Below, one piece after another: positions 15,739-19,316 of a stretch of DNA of 19,316 bases; position 1 is the first letter of the stretch, and each line of letters starts with the position of its first letter. Source of the DNA: CAYXVF01 sp964468125 (GTDB lineage: Bacteria; Myxococcota; XYA12-FULL-58-9; CAYXVF01); NCBI GenBank assembly GCA_964468125.1, contig CAYXVF010000111.1, positions 1 to 19,316 of the forward strand. Reading direction: 5' to 3'. The translations under genes and the position numbers were made by a program. The notes beneath the pieces are model-generated. The model was not told the DNA's origin and searched no databases. It was given only the letters and a program-made list of their open reading frames with translations.

Positions 15739-18700
15739 GCTTTGAGCGAGCTCGGCTCACGGGTTTCGAGGAGCGGCTCGCAGCGCTGCCGGATCGTCGC
15801 GTCGTTGATCCCTACGATCGAGCGTTCTTCGAGCAACCTGATGGCCTGCTGCGCCGTGCTTGCGGACTCGGGATCGCTGCGCCGGTCCAACGCGAGGGCG
15901 AGCAGGCTCAAGGCCTCCACCCGCCAGCGTACCGAGCCGATCGCTTCTGCTGCTTCCGCGGCGAGGCGGGCGTTGCCTTTGGCGCGGTCGAGACGCCGCG
16001 TTGTCGCGTAGCTCAAATCGAGCTCGACCTGGGTGAGGAGCGCGCGGATCCTCAGGACCGGTGCCCCAACGTCTTCCGCGAGCTTCACCGCACGGGCCGC
16101 GAGCCTGCTCGCCGAATCGCGCTCGTCGAGTGCATGACGGGCCCGGGCAAGGACCAAGCTCGCCTCGGCGCGGGCGCGCGTGTGCCCGCGTCGCATCGCG
16201 CCGAGCGCAGCGCTCGCGAGATTGGCGGCCCGGTGCGGATGGGTCGCTACGATCGCCTCGCTCAGCATGATCCGGGTGGCGTTCGCGCCCTCATCGTCGC
16301 CGAGCTCGCTGCGGATCGCGAGCGCGGCTTCGAAGGCGCCGGCGGCGGCATCAGCACGTCCTTCGTTGAGCGCGACCTGGCCGAGGGCGTCCAAGACCGC
16401 GGCGCGACCGAGCGCGTCGTCCGTGCGCTGTTTTTGCGACAGGGCACGCTCGAGGTAGGAGCGTGCTTGCGCCATGGCCCCTGTGTCGAGGGCGAAGACG
16501 CCGAGGTTGTGCAGTACATAGCCCATGCCGCGGGCGTGACCGAGCTCTTCGTAGATCGAAAGCGCTTCGAGCAGCGCCGCTACTGCCCCGTTCGGATCGT
16601 TTCGCTGCCAGCGGATCAAAGCCACGGTCCGGAGCACGTTGGAGAGATCGAGCGGGTCGCCCTCTCGCGCTTCGACGAGGGCACGTTGCGCGAGCTCGTG
16701 GGCCTTGGCCGGCTGGCCGAGGAGAAGATTCAAGCGGGCCGCTCGATGCAAGCTCAGACCTCTACGGCGTCCGTCCTTCGCGCCCTCGGCGAGAGCCACC
16801 ATCTGCTCGAGAGCAGCCTTCTGCTCCTCCCGTTGCCCTTTGGCGTCGTGGATGAGCTCGGCGGCCGCGATGAGATCGAAGCGGTCGAGGGGGAACTCCT
16901 GGTCCGTTTGATCGAGGACCGTGAGACCGCGTTCGACCGCTTGCAGTCCCGCCCGAAAATCTCGCAATTGCACCGCCCGTCGTGCGGCCTCTACCGCCGC
17001 CTCTCGGGCGACGTCGAGCGAGCCCGCTTCGATCGCGTGGGCGAGCATCAAGGTCGGGATCTGCCGGGTCGCGTTTGGATAGCGCTCCCTATAGGCGACG
17101 AGCGCGAGCCGATGATTCTCCGCGCGCTCCGAGTCCTTTTGCATGTTGTAGGCGACCTGGCGGATCGATGGGTTCGCGAGAGAAACAGCGCCGTCCCGGT
17201 CCGCCGTCGCGAAGCCCATCTCGACCAGCAGGCCGACCGACTGACGAAGTGCCTCCAGACTCCAGCCTTTCGACACCCAGATCAACTCGAGCGAGCGTTG
17301 GGCGACCGGCTCTCCCAACGTGGCGCACGCTTGGAGTAGGCTACTGAGCTTCACCGGGAGATGAGCAATGCGCGCTTCCACCAGCTTCTTGAGTTGACGG
17401 GGAATGCTTCCTTCGTCAAAGAGCGGGCTCAGTTGCCATTCACCGTCGTAGCGCTTCAGGGCGCCGGTTTCGACGAGATAGTGAATCATCGTGCCGGTCA
17501 GCATCGGTGAGCCCTTGGAGCGAGCGCGCACCAGATCGGCGAGGGCCGGATCGAACTCGTCGCTTTCGAGCATCTGCCGGGCGATCTCTCGCGTCGATTC
17601 TGCGCTGAGTGCAGGCACGGTCACTTCGCGTAGCGATCGGCTCAGGGGACCCGGGGCCCGGAGCGCGCCTTTGTAGGTCAGGACCAGGAAGAGCGGAGTG
17701 TCACCGTCGTAGCTCTCGAAAACCTGCCCCAAAACCTGTGATGACGAAGAGTCAAGGCGGTGGGCGTCGTGAACGACGAGCGCTAACGGCACCAAGGGGC
17801 GGTAGGCGGCGATCTCCTTGAGGACCGTCCGAAGCGCACCGGCGATCGTCGCCCGAAACGAGCTTTGATCGAGCTCGTCAGGCGGGAGCTCGTCGTCCGC
17901 TTCCACGGACAGCAAGGCGCACAGCGTTGGCTCTATCGATTCGACCTCTGGTCCAAGGCGGGAGAGCTCGCGGCGGAGGATCGAGCGTTCCAGCGGCTCG
18001 TCTCTCAGACCGAGAAGCTCGCGAAGGAGGACGATGACCGACCAGTAGGGCTCGGAGGCGACGAAGTGGGTTCGCGTCTCATAGATCCGGTCTTCGTCGA
18101 CGCCACGGCTTTGCAACGCAGCCATTGCCACTGAACGTCGACCGTGCCCGGCTTTTCCCCGAAGACCTATCACTGCGATTCGCGAGTCCTCGAGAAGAGT
18201 GCTCACTTCGGTGAGAATGTCCTCCCGTCCCACGAGCTCCGACTCGACGACGAGCGCAGCTTCTTCCCAACGATCGATCCACTGCGGATGGTCGCCATCG
18301 AGCTCGAAGGCTCGATCGCCGAAAGAGCGGAAGACATAGCTCGAGTCGCTGAGTGCGTGGACCTTTGGGTCAACGAGAACTTTGCGACGGGCGCCTCGGA
18401 GCGCCATTGCCATCGAAAGGCGAATGGGCTCGCCGAGGGCGGAAAGTCGTTCGTGGCGTGCTTCGAGGAGCACCAGACCTCGCGCGATCCCCATCGAGCA
18501 CGATGCGAATAGCTCGTCACGGGCGAGGGTGACCGCGAGGGACAAAGCGTCCGCCACGTCCGACTCATCGACTCGGGCGGTCATGCAGCCACACACGAGC
18601 ATGGGCTCGTCGACCACGACGCGTACGCCGAGGGGCTCGAGCCGTTCGTTGAGGGCTTCGCGGATGAGGCGGTGGCGATTGCTCTCGAGATCCGTTTCGC

Positions 18701-19211
18701 GCAGGGCGATCGAGAGCACGGCGCACTCCACGACTTCGCCGTGGGCCTCGCGAAGAAGCTCGTCGATGTTCCTCAGGATCGTCGGCTCACGCGTGTCGGT
18801 TTCGCGGCTGGCCGGGGAGGGGAGCTTGAGGCGAGTCTCACCGCTCGTTTCGATCGCGTTCATGATCGCGCGGTCGATCGCAGTAGACGCCAATGCGACA
18901 GTCTTCGGATCGTCGAGCCGCGTGAACAGGAGCGATCGCACGGCCTGGCCGAGGCGCAAGAGGCCGCCGAAGAGCGCATTCGCCGGAACCGCGCGGCGAC
19001 CGCCGAGATGCTCTCGGAGCAGGTAGCTCAAAGCCTGCTCGTTTGGATCACGCACGTCGCGGACCAGCGCGTCGATCATCCGGTGCACGACAAAGAGGGT
19101 CTGCTCGCGCCCGAGATGGCGAAACCCCGCTCCGGTGGTCCAAAGGGCACTTTCGAGCTCGGCGGCGATCCGTCGCCGGTGGCATTCTACCAGGGTCTCT
19201 ACTGCTCGCAT
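15723..19211 (-). CDS. Giant pseudo-cyclase/STAND-like ATPase/TPR protein
   Basis: 1162 residues, cytoplasmic. Residues 1-130 are helical and resemble RsbRD N-terminal sensor domains (inference). Residues 155-320 have the length and order of a class III cyclase domain (VECAVLSIALRE, then SCSMGIARGLVLLE, LSALGEPIRLSMAMALRGA, FRSFGDRAFEL) but lack the metal aspartates, base-binding Lys and Asn/Arg of active enzymes. Next is VGREDIL (near 328) opening an AAA/STAND-like domain, with a Walker A-like GLRGKAGHGRRSV near 349 where K is R, and a Walker B-like ALVVHDAHRLD near 478 where the first Asp is His. From about 700 to 1145 come many TPR helices. The architecture matches cyclase-ATPase-TPR signalling proteins, but both catalytic modules look inactive. 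ATG at 19211 has AAGGGCAGG upstream. It faces the active cyclase. Confidence 0.88.
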   Translation of the reverse strand: MRAVETLVECHRRRIAAELESALWTTGAGFRHLGREQTLFVVHRMIDALVRDVRDPNEQALSYLLREHLGGRRAVPANALFGGLLRLGQAVRSLLFTRLDDPKTVALASTAIDRAIMNAIETSGETRLKLPSPASRETDTREPTILRNIDELLREAHGEVVECAVLSIALRETDLESNRHRLIREALNERLEPLGVRVVVDEPMLVCGCMTARVDESDVADALSLAVTLARDELFASCSMGIARGLVLLEARHERLSALGEPIRLSMAMALRGARRKVLVDPKVHALSDSSYVFRSFGDRAFELDGDHPQWIDRWEEAALVVESELVGREDILTEVSTLLEDSRIAVIGLRGKAGHGRRSVAMAALQSRGVDEDRIYETRTHFVASEPYWSVIVLLRELLGLRDEPLERSILRRELSRLGPEVESIEPTLCALLSVEADDELPPDELDQSSFRATIAGALRTVLKEIAAYRPLVPLALVVHDAHRLDSSSSQVLGQVFESYDGDTPLFLVLTYKGALRAPGPLSRSLREVTVPALSAESTREIARQMLESDEFDPALADLVRARSKGSPMLTGTMIHYLVETGALKRYDGEWQLSPLFDEGSIPRQLKKLVEARIAHLPVKLSSLLQACATLGEPVAQRSLELIWVSKGWSLEALRQSVGLLVEMGFATADRDGAVSLANPSIRQVAYNMQKDSERAENHRLALVAYRERYPNATRQIPTLMLAHAIEAGSLDVAREAAVEAARRAVQLRDFRAGLQAVERGLTVLDQTDQEFPLDRFDLIAAAELIHDAKGQREEQKAALEQMVALAEGAKDGRRRGLSLHRAARLNLLLGQPAKAHELAQRALVEAREGDPLDLSNVLRTVALIRWQRNDPNGAVAALLEALSIYEELGHARGMGYVLHNLGVFALDTGAMAQARSYLERALSQKQRTDDALGRAAVLDALGQVALNEGRADAAAGAFEAALAIRSELGDDEGANATRIMLSEAIVATHPHRAANLASAALGAMRRGHTRARAEASLVLARARHALDERDSASRLAARAVKLAEDVGAPVLRIRALLTQVELDLSYATTRRLDRAKGNARLAAEAAEAIGSVRWRVEALSLLALALDRRSDPESASTAQQAIRLLEERSIVGINDATIRQRCEPLLETREPSSLKAQASE

Positions 19212-19246
19212 CGCCTGCCCTTGCTATCGCAATGTCGCGCCGGTCA

Positions 19247-19316
19247 CTAGGGCGCATCTTCCAACTCCGGACCGAGCCAGCGCCGAGAGACGCGTCGCGA
19301 GGGCGGCGCGCGCAGG
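19247..19316 (-). CDS. Possible 3' end of an upstream minus-strand gene
   Basis: From the right edge, a minus-strand frame is open for 22 codons and ends in TAG at 19249-19247, giving a C-terminus such as RRWLGPELEDAP. It would lie 35 bases before the giant ATPase/TPR gene in the same direction. Two other minus frames are also open here, so this is only a guess from amino acid composition. Confidence 0.2.
   Translation of the reverse strand, partial: LRAPPSRRVSRRWLGPELEDAP

Noticed and set aside
16134..17339. Plus-strand open frame of 401 codons opposite the TPR region
   Set aside because: Antisense to regular TPR repeats; no recognisable domain or ribosome site.

Overview
The window is GC-rich Gram-negative bacterial chromosome. 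It carries lipid A synthesis and export genes (lpxB, msbA) and ADP-heptose genes for the LPS inner core, mixed with ftsY, zapA and gmk. A lipoprotein with Ig-like domains and myxobacterial-style Cys repeats, an FHA-GAF-cyclase and a giant ATPase/TPR protein point to Myxococcota (Deltaproteobacteria sensu lato). This placement is inferred from gene content and style. Coding density is very high: most neighbours overlap or lie within tens of bases, and no stretch over 300 bases lacks a gene. No RNA genes, CRISPR, IS elements or phage genes were seen.

Left part (1-5975, minus strand): an LPS-type operon read right to left. The order is lpxB, a DPM1-like polyprenyl-phosphate sugar transferase, an MsbA-type lipid A flippase, a membrane-anchored PHP-like protein with a broken metal site, and an exported beta-rich protein interrupted by an in-frame stop. 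It runs off the left edge.

Middle (6061-11216): ftsY, zapA, and a split hldE (kinase then nucleotidyltransferase) form a plus-strand operon. This meets an atypical SDR-fold oxidoreductase tail to tail. Divergent from the SDR are gmk and a coupled small TM2-like membrane protein.

Right part (11223-19316): a large lipoprotein (minus) is divergent from an ABC-2-type ATPase that has no permease beside it. The ATPase is coupled by TGATG to an FHA-GAF-class III nucleotide cyclase with all catalytic residues. Facing the cyclase, with overlapping 3' ends, is a 1162-residue protein. It appears to contain an RsbRD-like helical domain, a degenerate cyclase domain, a STAND-like ATPase with altered Walker A and B motifs, and a long TPR array. 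An active cyclase next to a probable pseudo-cyclase/pseudo-ATPase scaffold is the most interesting unit in the window.
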